From NCBI GenBank assembly GCA_029265315.1, contig JAJUJM010000005.1:87425-151424 (forward strand): a DNA stretch of 64,000 nucleotides, given 5' to 3'. The stretch's first letter is position 1; each line of letters begins with the position of its first letter. A program made the translations under genes and the position numbers. Under the pieces are notes generated by a model that was not told the origin of the DNA, ran no database searches, and saw nothing but the letters and a program-made list of their open reading frames with translations. This document shows, piece after piece, positions 10,817 through 19,682 of this stretch. This DNA comes from Actinomycetota bacterium (GTDB lineage: Bacteria > Actinomycetota > Coriobacteriia > Anaerosomatales > PHET01).

Positions 10817-12836
10817 CGTCACGTCCTTTCGTATGCGGTCCTCTTCCCACCAAAGCGCCAGCGTCACGGGCGAGCCGGACCAGTCCGGGGGCGTCCAGGA
10901 TGAGTCCCACGCGTCCGTCAGGCATGATCGCCCCACCGGTGATACCGCGCTGCGGCGGCAAGCCCTCGCCAAGCGGCTTGATGACCGTCTGCTGCTGACC
11001 CAAGAGCTCACAGACCATGATGCCGGCTCGGGTGCCGGAATCGCTCGTGATGACGATGACCGCGTTCGTGGGATCGGTCTCGGCGCCCTCGGTTCCGAAC
11101 AAGCGATGCAAACGCACGATGGGCACGAGCCCGTCGTCTGTGACGAGCATCTCGCCGGACCCCTGCACCGTGGCGACCTGATCGACGGTCGGGCGCACCG
11201 AGCGCTCGATGGCGAGCGTCGGGATCACGTAGCGTTCCTCACCGACGCGGGCCACCATGCCATCGATGATCGCAAGCGTGATCGGCAGGCGCACGGAAAG
11301 CGTCGTGCCCTTCCCCGGAACGCTGTCGAGCTCGATTCGCCCTCGAAGTTCGTCCACGGTGCGGCGGACCACGTCCATCCCTACGCCACGTCCCGACACG
11401 TCGGTGACGGTCTGGGCTGTCGAGAACCCCGCCTCGAACACGAGGTCGAGTATCGCTCGCTCGTCGGGTACCGTGTCAGCTCCCACGAGCCCGCACTCGC
11501 GTGCGCGCGCGAGGATCCGTTCAGGATCGAGGCCACGCCCGTCATCGACCACTTCGATGTGGATCGCACCGCCCGCGTGGTACGCACGCAGCTCGACCCG
11601 TCCCGTGGTGGGCTTTCCGGCAGCGGCGCGCTCCTCAGCTGTCTCTATCCCGTGGTCGACAGCGTTGCGAAGCGCGTGTACAAGCGGGTCGGCTATGCGG
11701 TCAACGACCTCTTTGTCGAGCTCTGTATCCTCGCCGGTGACCACGAACTCGACAGGCTTGCCGGACTTGTGGGCGACGTCCCGCACTAGGCGACCCATAC
11801 GGCGAAATGTCGCACGGAGCGGCACCATGCGAAGCGAGGTGGCCATCTGCTGCAGCTCGCGGGTGATCTTGTCAAGGCGGTCCAGGTGGACCGCGATCGA
11901 GTGTTGATCGACCCCGGTGCGTAGCGCCGCTGACACCATCGACTCGGCGATGACCATCTCACCGATCGTGTCGAGAAGCCCGTCGAGTCGCCCTTCTTCG
12001 ACGCGCACCGTACCCTCCCGCACCGATGCGGGTGTTTGGGAGCTCGAGGCGGGCGCATCCGCTTTCGCCGGCGTGGCCGACATGGCGTGACCTGCCGCAG
12101 GAGCCACGTCACCGCGCGCACTCGACGGCGACACAGCGCCGGTCGACGCCGGTTCGCCGACTCCCGTCGCGTTCGCGACCAACTCACGCATGCGGTCTAC
12201 CGCCGAGAACAGCGACTGGACCGTGTCGGGCCCGACCCGCGTGCCGTCCCGGCGCGCGTCGGCCAGAAGCGACTCGGCGTCGTGGGCGAACGCCGAGATC
12301 TCGTCAAGAGCGAGAAACCCGGCCATACCCTTGATGGTGTGGAACGTCCTGAACACCGCATCGATCGCCGCAGCGCTGGCCGGATCGGCCTCCAGCACGA
12401 GCAGCTGCTCGTCGGCGTCATCGAGATGCTCTGAGGCGCGTGTCCCGAAATCGCGCAGCAGCTCGATGTCGTCAGCCAAAGGCATCGTCTTCGGGTCCGG
12501 CGTACCGCTCTGAGATTCCTCGCCCAACCGCTCCGCCAATGTCAACGCCGCGGCGTATGCCTTCTCAATCGTCGACAGGGCGACCATGTCGCCGTCGGCG
12601 ATGCGACGTGCGCACGCCAGCGCCACGGACGCGGGGTGGTCAGACGGCACCTCTCCGAAGAGTTCGGCGACGGCCTCCATGCGAGTGACGAGCTCCGCCA
12701 CGCTCTCGGGCTCGCCGGGATCGAACAGGATCAGGGCCTCGGCTGCGGCGTCGAAGATGGCCTGGTGGTGACGAGATGCGGCCGGTGCGTCACCGTCCGA
12801 CCGCTTCTTCGGCCGCCTGTCTGATCGACCCGCCAT
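10803..12836 (-). CDS. cheA: Chemotaxis histidine kinase CheA
   Basis: Cytoplasmic kinase phosphorylating the receivers of this operon. Domains: a roughly 115-residue N-terminal extension of unknown function, a P1/Hpt domain with the phospho-His in FRTFHTIKGMAG (about residue 166), a linker of low complexity (Ala/Ser/Pro) without a recognisable P2 domain, a P3 dimerisation helix pair, the P4 ATPase (N box HALRNAVDHGIE, G1 VVDDGRGLD, G2 GRGVGMDVV) and a C-terminal CheW-like P5. Two starts are possible: ATG 12836 (given) or GTG 12872; neither has a strong ribosome site. First gene of the che operon. Confidence 0.95.
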   Translation of the reverse strand: MAGRSDRRPKKRSDGDAPAASRHHQAIFDAAAEALILFDPGEPESVAELVTRMEAVAELFGEVPSDHPASVALACARRIADGDMVALSTIEKAYAAALTLAERLGEESQSGTPDPKTMPLADDIELLRDFGTRASEHLDDADEQLLVLEADPASAAAIDAVFRTFHTIKGMAGFLALDEISAFAHDAESLLADARRDGTRVGPDTVQSLFSAVDRMRELVANATGVGEPASTGAVSPSSARGDVAPAAGHAMSATPAKADAPASSSQTPASVREGTVRVEEGRLDGLLDTIGEMVIAESMVSAALRTGVDQHSIAVHLDRLDKITRELQQMATSLRMVPLRATFRRMGRLVRDVAHKSGKPVEFVVTGEDTELDKEVVDRIADPLVHALRNAVDHGIETAEERAAAGKPTTGRVELRAYHAGGAIHIEVVDDGRGLDPERILARARECGLVGADTVPDERAILDLVFEAGFSTAQTVTDVSGRGVGMDVVRRTVDELRGRIELDSVPGKGTTLSVRLPITLAIIDGMVARVGEERYVIPTLAIERSVRPTVDQVATVQGSGEMLVTDDGLVPIVRLHRLFGTEGAETDPTNAVIVITSDSGTRAGIMVCELLGQQQTVIKPLGEGLPPQRGITGGAIMPDGRVGLILDAPGLVRLARDAGALVGRGPHTKGRDDDTD

Positions 12837-12956
12837 GCTCTTGGAAACGCCCTCTCTCGAAACGTGCGCCACATACCGCGCGACGAAGAACCGCCTCCCG
12901 AAGGTGATGTTCGGACCGCTCGCGTCATCGCCGCATCAGGAGACGCCGAGACCCGG

Positions 12957-12984
12957 TAGGGGATTTCCTGATGTTCGGGTAGGG
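12957..12984 (+). promoter_or_regulatory. Putative response-regulator box upstream of cheA
   Basis: A 28-bp element made of TAGGG, a core containing TTxCCTGATG, and a second TAGGG. A nearly identical element in opposite orientation lies at 14737-14763 in front of the NarL-type regulator gene. The pair flanks the two-component genes, so it may be the binding site of that regulator, linking it to the che operon. No other copy was noticed. Seen directly; the function is inferred. Confidence 0.45.
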
Positions 12985-13029
12985 CGAGGGCGTACGTGTG
13001 AAGACGGCCAAGGACGATCGCAAATACCG

Positions 13030-13965
13030 TCAGGCCGCCGCGGGGATCCGAAGGCAGATCGATGCGTTCTCGCCGACCCGACTCGCCGCGAGGCTGCCTC
13101 CCACTCGACCAAGACGCGCTCTCGCGTGCGCTGTCTCAGGCTCATCAAACCCGTCCCATTCGAGAGAGACGACGATGTCTGACCCTTCCTTCGTCAGGAA
13201 CAAGCGCACGAAGCTGCTCCTAGGGTAGGCCGCGGCCTCTTCGACGAATGTCGTGATCACATTGAAGGCCGTCAGGAGCACGTCTCTGTCGAGGTCTGTC
13301 TCGTGGCGATCGGCGACGTGGACGCGCACCGGCTTTCCCGTGTTCCTCGACACACGCTTGGCGAGGACCTCAAGGGCGGGCACGAGACCGTACTCGTCGA
13401 GCACCGGCGGTGACAGCTCCTGCGCTATCTCGCGACACTCCGCTATCGCGCGGTCGAGGATCCGCTCCACTGAAGCGAGCGCCGCGGCCGTCTCGCCATC
13501 GATGCTCCCGCGTGGCACCGAGGCCAGGAACAGTCGTGCGGCGGCGAGCTCTTGGTTCACGCCCTCGTGCAGTCGTTCGGACAGACGGCCCCGCGACTCG
13601 CTCTCCTTCAGTGCCGCCCAAGTGGTGGCGTCCGCGAGCTCGCGTTCGTGACGCGCGGCCTGCAGCTCCCTGCGCGCTCGCTCGCGCAGCCCGGCGCTCG
13701 AGGCTGCAGCGGCGAGCAGAGTCGTCGCCCCTACGAGGAACCGCATCCATGTCTCGTGCGCATCGACTCTGAACAACTGGGTCAGGAACCCGGTCTCCGG
13801 ATAGAAGCGGGTGTGTATCACCGCTTCGAGCAGCCAGAGCAGCAGCAACGCAACCGGCGCCATGACCCAGGGCGAGTACGGCCACGCAAGGAACCGGTGG
13901 ATGGCCGCCACGGCAGGCCGTGGTTCGAGAGCGCGACCGGAACCTGAGTCAGTGTCAGTCCTCAA
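13030..13965 (-). CDS. NarX/LiaS-type membrane sensor kinase with degenerate ATPase domain
   Basis: About 311 residues. The start is uncertain: TTG 13965 overlaps the regulator's end by 11 bp and has AAGGG upstream. Two TM helices (WVMAPVALLLLWLLEAVIH and WMRFLVGATTLLAAAASSAG) with a short external loop, a coiled linker, and a HisKA_3 dimerisation helix with the His in LSERLHEGVNQELAAA followed by SPPVLDEYGLVPAL. The catalytic domain looks degenerate: the N box reads FVEEAAAYPRSSFV without the usual Asn-x-x-Lys-His, and the G1 box is WDGFDEPE rather than DNGxG. It may act as a phosphatase, as a signalling scaffold, or need a partner for ATP. Paired with the response regulator upstream. Confidence 0.8.
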   Translation of the reverse strand: MRTDTDSGSGRALEPRPAVAAIHRFLAWPYSPWVMAPVALLLLWLLEAVIHTRFYPETGFLTQLFRVDAHETWMRFLVGATTLLAAAASSAGLRERARRELQAARHERELADATTWAALKESESRGRLSERLHEGVNQELAAARLFLASVPRGSIDGETAAALASVERILDRAIAECREIAQELSPPVLDEYGLVPALEVLAKRVSRNTGKPVRVHVADRHETDLDRDVLLTAFNVITTFVEEAAAYPRSSFVRLFLTKEGSDIVVSLEWDGFDEPETAHARARLGRVGGSLAASRVGENASICLRIPAAA

Positions 13966-14623
13966 GCGAAGCCAGCCCTTCCCGCACCGCATACTTGATG
14001 AGCCCCGCCAGGTTGTAGATGCCCAGCTTGTCCATGATCTGTCTGCGATGGGTCTCAACCGTCTTCACGCTGAGGTGGAGTCGTGCGGCAGCCTCTTTGG
14101 TCGACGCGCCCTCGGCTATCAGCTGGAGAACCTCCCGTTCGCGAGGAGAGAGGGCGCGGCCGCCAGGCGAGACCCTCTCTTCTGACCCTCCGCTCGCCAA
14201 CCGACGCACGTAATCATCGATGACGGTCCCGGCGATTCCCTGAGAGACGAATGTCCGCCCCTCTGCGACGGTCCTGATCGCGGCCGTGAGCTCGTCGAAC
14301 GCGCTGTCCTTCAGCAGATAGCCGCACGCTCCAGCCGCCAGCATCTCGGAGATGTAACGACGGTCCGAATGCATCGACAGCGCGACGACCTTCGTCTCGG
14401 GACTTTCGGCCAGGAGCTGCCTGGTCGCGTCGATGCCGTTGAGTTCGCGCATCCCTATGTCCATGACCACGACATCCGGCTTCAGTTCGCGCGCCTTCTG
14501 AAGACTCTCTCGACCGTTCTCGGCCTCGCCGACCACTTCGATGTCGATCTGCTTGGCCAAGAGGCTGCGCAATCCGTCTCGCACGATCTGGTGGTCATCA
14601 ACCAGCAGCACCCGAATCGGCAT
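13955..14623 (-). CDS. NarL/FixJ-family response regulator (receiver + LuxR-type HTH)
   Basis: 222 residues. Receiver domain residues 1-120 (VLLVDDHQIVRDG, phospho-Asp in DVVVMDIGM, VVALSMHSD, YLLKDS) and C-terminal LuxR-type helix-turn-helix (LSPREREVLQLIAEG ... STKEAAARLHLSVKTVETHRRQIMDKLGI). Cognate to the sensor kinase that begins inside its 3' end. The palindromic TAGGG/CCCTA elements in its promoter (14737-14763) and upstream of cheA are candidate targets. Confidence 0.93.
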   Translation of the reverse strand: MPIRVLLVDDHQIVRDGLRSLLAKQIDIEVVGEAENGRESLQKARELKPDVVVMDIGMRELNGIDATRQLLAESPETKVVALSMHSDRRYISEMLAAGACGYLLKDSAFDELTAAIRTVAEGRTFVSQGIAGTVIDDYVRRLASGGSEERVSPGGRALSPREREVLQLIAEGASTKEAAARLHLSVKTVETHRRQIMDKLGIYNLAGLIKYAVREGLASLED

Positions 14624-14736
14624 CGCATCGTCCCTTCAAGAAAGCGTCCCCGGATACGCGGCGACACACGCGTCTGAGTGGAGAACCGCTCGGCGACATC
14701 ATGGGGCACCGACTGCCCTGGTCCTAGTGGGAGATT

Positions 14737-14763
14737 CCCTACTCGTCATCAGGGAAAGCCCTA
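14737..14763 (-). promoter_or_regulatory. Putative response-regulator box in the divergent 14624-14855 promoter region
   Basis: On the minus strand this reads TAGGG, CTTTCCCTGATG, then TAGGG, matching the element at 12957-12984 over almost its whole length. It overlaps palindrome-like halves (TAGGGCTTTCCCTGA, and AGTGGGAGATTCCCTACT starting at 14726), the layout expected for a dimeric LuxR-type regulator. It lies between the divergent regulator gene and the stand-alone receiver gene and could control both. Confidence 0.5.
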
Positions 14764-14855
14764 TGTGATCGCGAATCCGTCGAACCGATGCTACCCACAG
14801 AGCACGGTTGGGGCTGGCGGGCGGGCCAGCAGAGTGGGAGCGGGAGAGAACGACC

Positions 14856-15257
14856 ATGCGAACGCAGCAGACGCCTACGATTCTTCTCGTCGACGACGAG
14901 CCATTCATCTTGGACGCCACCGCGCGGCTCCTGCGCAGCGCGGGCTTCAACGTCCATACATGCGAGCAGTGGACCGGTGTCGCCGCGACCGTCCACCGAG
15001 AGGACCCCGACCTGATCCTCATGGATTACAACATGCCCTCGATCAAGGGTGACGACCTGTGCCGCATCCTGAAGCGGAACATGTCCGGCAACAACTCACC
15101 GATCATCATCTTCTCCTCGGAACCCGAGGCCGACCTGCTGGACATCGTACGAAGGTCGGGTGCCGACGGCTACATCAGGAAGAACGTCGCCGGCCACGTC
15201 CTGCTCCAGCGCGTACGCGACGCGCTCGAAAGCAGCCGTTCCGGCTTGGCCAGCTGA
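14856..15257 (+). CDS. Stand-alone CheY-like receiver protein
   Basis: 133 residues, ATG 14856 with GGAGAGAA upstream (an upstream frame to 14808 lacks a site). Single receiver domain: acidic pocket ILLVDDEPF, phospho-Asp in LILMDYNMPS, Ser pair in IIIFSSEPE and Lys/Arg in YIRKNVAG. No output domain. Divergent from the two-component pair and next to the che operon, so it could be a second phospho-acceptor or sink for CheA, or a response regulator for another output. Followed by a strong terminator. Confidence 0.88.
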   Translation: MRTQQTPTILLVDDEPFILDATARLLRSAGFNVHTCEQWTGVAATVHREDPDLILMDYNMPSIKGDDLCRILKRNMSGNNSPIIIFSSEPEADLLDIVRRSGADGYIRKNVAGHVLLQRVRDALESSRSGLAS

Positions 15258-15319
15258 CCCAAGCAACTCTCCGGTCTCGGTCCCTCCCGCCCCCCTGTCT
15301 CGCGAAAGGGACCGCACGG

Positions 15320-15353
15320 AAGAGGCCCTGCCGCCCGGCGGGGCCTCTTCTTG
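15320..15353 (+). terminator. Rho-independent terminator
   Basis: A perfect 9-bp stem AAGAGGCCC / GGGCCTCTT with an inner GCC/GGC extension, followed by CTTGT. Lies between the stand-alone receiver gene and the convergent giant gene. The symmetric stem may serve both strands. Confidence 0.8.
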
Positions 15354-15392
15354 TCGCCCGTTGACCGACGCCGCTCTCGGTGCCGCCTCGTG

Positions 15393-18300
15393 TCACCCGA
15401 TCGGCACAGCCTCGGTGTAGACCAGCCGCGGCGCCAGGTCGGCGCTGCGGAACGTCTTGTACCACTCGTACTCGCGCAACACGACCCGGTACGACGTGCC
15501 GGCGACCCGCTCCGATAGCGTCGCCGTCCTGCGCCATGTCGTCCTGGTGTCGCCGGCCAGTACCTGGAACGCCGTCGGCACCAGGCGCGAGAGCTCCATC
15601 TCGTCACCCATGGCCGCCCAGCCGACCGAGGCGTCCTTGCCGGCCAGCAGCTTCTCGAACTGCATCGTGACCGTGGCGCGCCTGTTGGCGTCGTTCGCAC
15701 TGTACGTCTGGCCTATGACCGAAGCGGTCACCGTGCGCCCATCGGAACCGACCGTCACGCTGGCGAAACGGTCAGGCGTGAGCTGCACGAAGTCAGCCAT
15801 CACGACAGATGACAGCTCAAGCCCCGGCAGCGAATACGGCTGGTAGCGCGCCAGCGCCAGCTTGATGAATGGGAAGTACGCGGTGCCGTAGTCGACCACG
15901 ATGTCGGCGAACCACAGCTTGGTCTCAGGGTCGAAGTCGACATCGTAGCCCGCGACCATGACGTTGGGGACCGGCGTCTCCCTGAGCTTGAGTCCCACGC
16001 CGTAGCGCGACACCTGCTTGAAGTTGGACAGCGCCGGCCGTGCGGACTTGAGCGTGCCGGGCGCCGTCCACAACGGGTCGCGCCCCCATTGGGTGATGAA
16101 GGGCTGCGCTTGTGTGTAGCCCGCGTCTCCCGCTGCCGGCTGGTACATCACCACGCCGAGCTTCTCGTCATCACCCGAAGAGAACCACGGGCGCTCCAAG
16201 TAGACACGCAGCCCGCCGCCCTTGCGCGTGCTGGTCGCCGTCGTCCCCGTCGTTCGCACCCACCCGAACGTCGGGAGGATGTGGACAAGAGCAGGGGCCG
16301 CGGGACGCGCTGAGCTCGGGACATGAAGGGTCTTCTTCGGCGAGGTCACTGAGAACGTTAGGCCCTCCTTGTCGGCGAAGAACTTCTGGAAGCGGCTGGT
16401 GAAGGTGGCCGTGTAGTCGATGCGTCGATGCTTCGTGTCGCCGAAGTGCTGACGTTGGGGCTTCGTGTCCACACTCGGACGAACGCGGTTCACGAGCATC
16501 CCGTCCGAAGGGATCGGGCCCCAAGCGGCGTTGGTCCAGGAGCCGGGCAGATTCGTCCCGCAGTTCAGGACGCGCGTCTGCTCCTTCTCGCAGGTCAGGT
16601 TGAATGCTGTGGCCTTCCTCTTGACCGCGGTCTCACCCCACTGCGGCGCAGGCCTGGACACATCGTCCACGTTCTCCGTCCACTCGGCGTCGACGTCGAC
16701 CTTGACGGTGCTCTTGCCGTGCACCTGCATCCAGTCGATCAGTGTCGCGTGGGTCTCTCCCGGCCGACGCTCCATGTGCGCGCGGTTCGTGAAGGCCGGG
16801 GCGATCATCGGCAGGTCCACCGCATGGATGAAGGTGAGGTTCTCCTTGGGCGAGAGCATCCAGTTCTGCCCGATGAGCGACGTCGAGATGAGCGCGTTGG
16901 CTGCCGTCGAGAGGTTCGCGGCCGGCGCGACGGGCACTTGGTTGAGCTTCGGCGCGACAACGGGGGCGGCGGCCGACGCGAGGGGCAGCCTGATGGCCGG
17001 GGTGACCGGCGTCGCAAGCCTTGGCACGAACTTCTCCATCGTCCACTGGTGGACGCCCATGATCTGCAGGTCGCCCGGGTTGAAGTAGGAGCTGAGTCCC
17101 ACCGTGTACTCGTCAGCCTTCGGCAACTCCACGCTCAGGACCCGCGTGGCGTCCGACCACGCGGGCAGCTTCGGCAGTGCTCGTACCGGCAGACGGCCGT
17201 CTGTCGCTTCGATGCCTTTGACGGCCAGGCGGAACGGCAGTCTGTCGTACCACGCGTTGCCGCTCTTCTCGAACGAGACCCTGAACGAGGCGACCGTCTG
17301 ATTCGACGTGGACGTCAACGGGATGCGGACACCGCTGAGTCTGGCGCCCGTACCGATGTTGCGCACCACGGTGGTCTGCGCCACACCGGGCAGGTCCGAG
17401 AAAGCCGCCCCGCGCGAATGGATGTCCGGCAGGTAGGGCACAGGAGACGGCATCGGGTCCATCGGGGACGCGCTGCCGTCAGCCTCTTGGGGAAGGATGT
17501 AGGCATCGCGCTCTTTCAGGAGCGACCACAACGAAGGGTCGAGGGGCCTGCCTGTGGTGTTCTGGTCCAGCCCGCCGAATGCCTCGACCATGCTCACGGG
17601 AACCCGCGGCGGGATGATGTGGCGGGCGGCGTCCTCCGTCACGACGCTCTTGGTCACCGGGTCGTGGTAGCTGCGGACCACTATGACGCGCGGGGATTCG
17701 GAGGGTTTCGGGGGCGCCACGGGGACGACCGTCGGTGGCTTCACCGGATCGTAGCGCTTGTGCGTGATCGCTCGGGTGACGAGCGGGTTCGAGTCGCCTC
17801 TGCCGCCCGGGTCGGCGGTCGTCTCCCCCGGCGCGAAGGGTACGCTGTTGCCCGCGAGGTCCACTGCGCGCGCGCGGAACCGGTACGTGGTACCGAAGCG
17901 AAGACGCGGCAGGTCGCCCGGCGGCACCGTGAAACGTGTGTCGAGCGGCAGGTCGGGGTGAAGGTAGTGACCCACTTCGCTCTCGTTGCCATCGGGGTCG
18001 GTGAACGTCCGCGACGGCCTCGACATGCCGTCGCCGTCCGGCTCCGAGAGCGGGACACCCGGGCGTGGCGCCGCGAGGCTCCAGCCGCTCCAGTCGAACA
18101 CCGACTCGTGGATACGCATCTCGTCCGGGACGGTGTCCGCCAGCACGTCTTGGGGGGCGGTCACGGCTCCCAGCTGCACCCATCCCTCGTCGGTGTGGGT
18201 GGTCTTGTCCGACCACTGGACCGTCTCGCCGGCGACCGAGTAACGCCCCACGCGCCCACACAGGCGATGCCACTGCCGGGTCACGCTGTCCCACACATCG

Positions 18301-19682
18301 ACCCGGTAGCCGCGCGTCAGGTCCTCTGCGTAGTTGACCGTCTGGTCCTCGAGGCCAGCGGCGAGCCTACTGTTCCAGTCCGCCGAGCGCTGGAACTGGT
18401 CGCGTACACGAGTGGCCAGACCGCTCACCGCCATGCGGATCACCGGCTGGCCCAAGGCGGGCAGGCTCATCTGTTCGTTGTCCGCCACCTGAGCGACCGC
18501 GGACGCTGAGACCCTCCCCTCTTCGACCGCCGAAGCGCCGAAGGTGTTGATGAGCTGCTTGTTCACGATCGATGACGCGTTGACGGCGGTGTTGAGCAGC
18601 TGCGAGGCCGCCAGGTCGACGTCGATGTCGTAAAGCTTGACCGGGTCGGCCGACGGGTTCGTGATGGAGCGGGCAACGAGGTAGCCGTCCCGGACCTGCC
18701 CGTCGCGGGACGCGAGCACGAACTTCGTGACACGTTGCGGGCGAGTGACCGTGCGTGACAGCTCGACAGCGGTCCACTGCGAGGCGTCCTTACGCGTCAG
18801 GGTGACCCCGTCGTACGGGACCGTCACCGTGCTCACCGCTTGCCGACCGTCGGGCCACGTCACCTTCACACGCATGCGTCGCATGCCCGCCATCGCCGCG
18901 GTGAACGGCACCTCTAGATCGATGACGAAGCCGAGCCGCCTGAGCAGCGCCGGATAGCTGCCGAGCGCCGTGACCGCACGGTGGAAATCCATCTCGGGAA
19001 CAGGTGGCGGGGTGAACGACGGCGGCAGGTCATAGGGCCTGTGGAAGCGCTCGAACGCGGTGAACGCAGGCGACTGAGCGAGCGTCGCCGAAGCGGTGGG
19101 CGCAAGCGCCGTGATTGCGCTCGACCTGAGTACCGGGGTCGGAAGGATGTTTATGAGCGGCGGATTGGTGAGACCCGGCGCGCGCACGAGCCGCGAGATC
19201 GAGGGTACCTTGAAGGCCAACGCCGGCGTGGATGCCACGGCCGAGTACTGCTGCTTCAGCGTGTTGAACACCGCGCCCGTGGGAAACGTGTTCAGCGGCA
19301 CGGCGGCGTAGTTCGCGAACTTGAACTGCTTGATGCGCATGTTCGGACCGAACAGTCTGTCCCACAGCGCGGGGTCGGCGTCGGCGCTCACCCGGGTGGC
19401 CGCGTGCGTCTGTCGCGCCTCGCCCGCGACCGGAGCGGACGTCGACGCCGTCTCGATCGCGAACTGGAGCCCATTCGAGGTCGCCGCCCAGTTCACGCCA
19501 TCTACCTGGAAGTCCTCGAAGTCGGGGAACTCGGCGATGACGCCCATGGGAGCGGTCGTCTCGAGACGTGGCGACACGTACACGGATACCTTGAGCTTCT
19601 GGTTGCCGCGCGAATCCGGCTTGGTGAAGCCGTTCGGCAGCGCGGTCCACATCAGTGTCTGAGTCCTGGCCACTTCGATCAC
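15393..19682 (-). CDS. Giant beta-rich protein of unknown function, partner of the upstream giant gene
   Basis: 1429 codons. Start chosen as GTG 19682 because it overlaps the stop of the preceding gene as GTGA; the frame open to 19727 lies inside that gene. No signal peptide, no TM helix and few cysteines. The sequence is rich in short beta-strand patterns, Thr/Val/Pro and Trp (for example FDWSGWSLAAPRPG, TTYRFRARAVDLAGN, SWTNAAWGPIP). The AVDLAGN segment resembles a fibronectin/Ig-like strand. I do not recognise a catalytic motif or a named family. It is the second gene of a two-gene unit with a Tat-signal partner, so the two probably form one extracellular or surface assembly. If exported, it would need the partner or another route, as it has no signal of its own. 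Confidence 0.85.
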   Translation of the reverse strand: MIEVARTQTLMWTALPNGFTKPDSRGNQKLKVSVYVSPRLETTAPMGVIAEFPDFEDFQVDGVNWAATSNGLQFAIETASTSAPVAGEARQTHAATRVSADADPALWDRLFGPNMRIKQFKFANYAAVPLNTFPTGAVFNTLKQQYSAVASTPALAFKVPSISRLVRAPGLTNPPLINILPTPVLRSSAITALAPTASATLAQSPAFTAFERFHRPYDLPPSFTPPPVPEMDFHRAVTALGSYPALLRRLGFVIDLEVPFTAAMAGMRRMRVKVTWPDGRQAVSTVTVPYDGVTLTRKDASQWTAVELSRTVTRPQRVTKFVLASRDGQVRDGYLVARSITNPSADPVKLYDIDVDLAASQLLNTAVNASSIVNKQLINTFGASAVEEGRVSASAVAQVADNEQMSLPALGQPVIRMAVSGLATRVRDQFQRSADWNSRLAAGLEDQTVNYAEDLTRGYRVDVWDSVTRQWHRLCGRVGRYSVAGETVQWSDKTTHTDEGWVQLGAVTAPQDVLADTVPDEMRIHESVFDWSGWSLAAPRPGVPLSEPDGDGMSRPSRTFTDPDGNESEVGHYLHPDLPLDTRFTVPPGDLPRLRFGTTYRFRARAVDLAGNSVPFAPGETTADPGGRGDSNPLVTRAITHKRYDPVKPPTVVPVAPPKPSESPRVIVVRSYHDPVTKSVVTEDAARHIIPPRVPVSMVEAFGGLDQNTTGRPLDPSLWSLLKERDAYILPQEADGSASPMDPMPSPVPYLPDIHSRGAAFSDLPGVAQTTVVRNIGTGARLSGVRIPLTSTSNQTVASFRVSFEKSGNAWYDRLPFRLAVKGIEATDGRLPVRALPKLPAWSDATRVLSVELPKADEYTVGLSSYFNPGDLQIMGVHQWTMEKFVPRLATPVTPAIRLPLASAAAPVVAPKLNQVPVAPAANLSTAANALISTSLIGQNWMLSPKENLTFIHAVDLPMIAPAFTNRAHMERRPGETHATLIDWMQVHGKSTVKVDVDAEWTENVDDVSRPAPQWGETAVKRKATAFNLTCEKEQTRVLNCGTNLPGSWTNAAWGPIPSDGMLVNRVRPSVDTKPQRQHFGDTKHRRIDYTATFTSRFQKFFADKEGLTFSVTSPKKTLHVPSSARPAAPALVHILPTFGWVRTTGTTATSTRKGGGLRVYLERPWFSSGDDEKLGVVMYQPAAGDAGYTQAQPFITQWGRDPLWTAPGTLKSARPALSNFKQVSRYGVGLKLRETPVPNVMVAGYDVDFDPETKLWFADIVVDYGTAYFPFIKLALARYQPYSLPGLELSSVVMADFVQLTPDRFASVTVGSDGRTVTASVIGQTYSANDANRRATVTMQFEKLLAGKDASVGWAAMGDEMELSRLVPTAFQVLAGDTRTTWRRTATLSERVAGTSYRVVLREYEWYKTFRSADLAPRLVYTEAVPIG

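Noticed and set aside
7887..11789. A 1300-codon plus-strand open frame across the che operon
   Set aside because: It is a shadow of the minus-strand che genes caused by high-GC third positions; it has no domain pattern and covers five well-identified genes.
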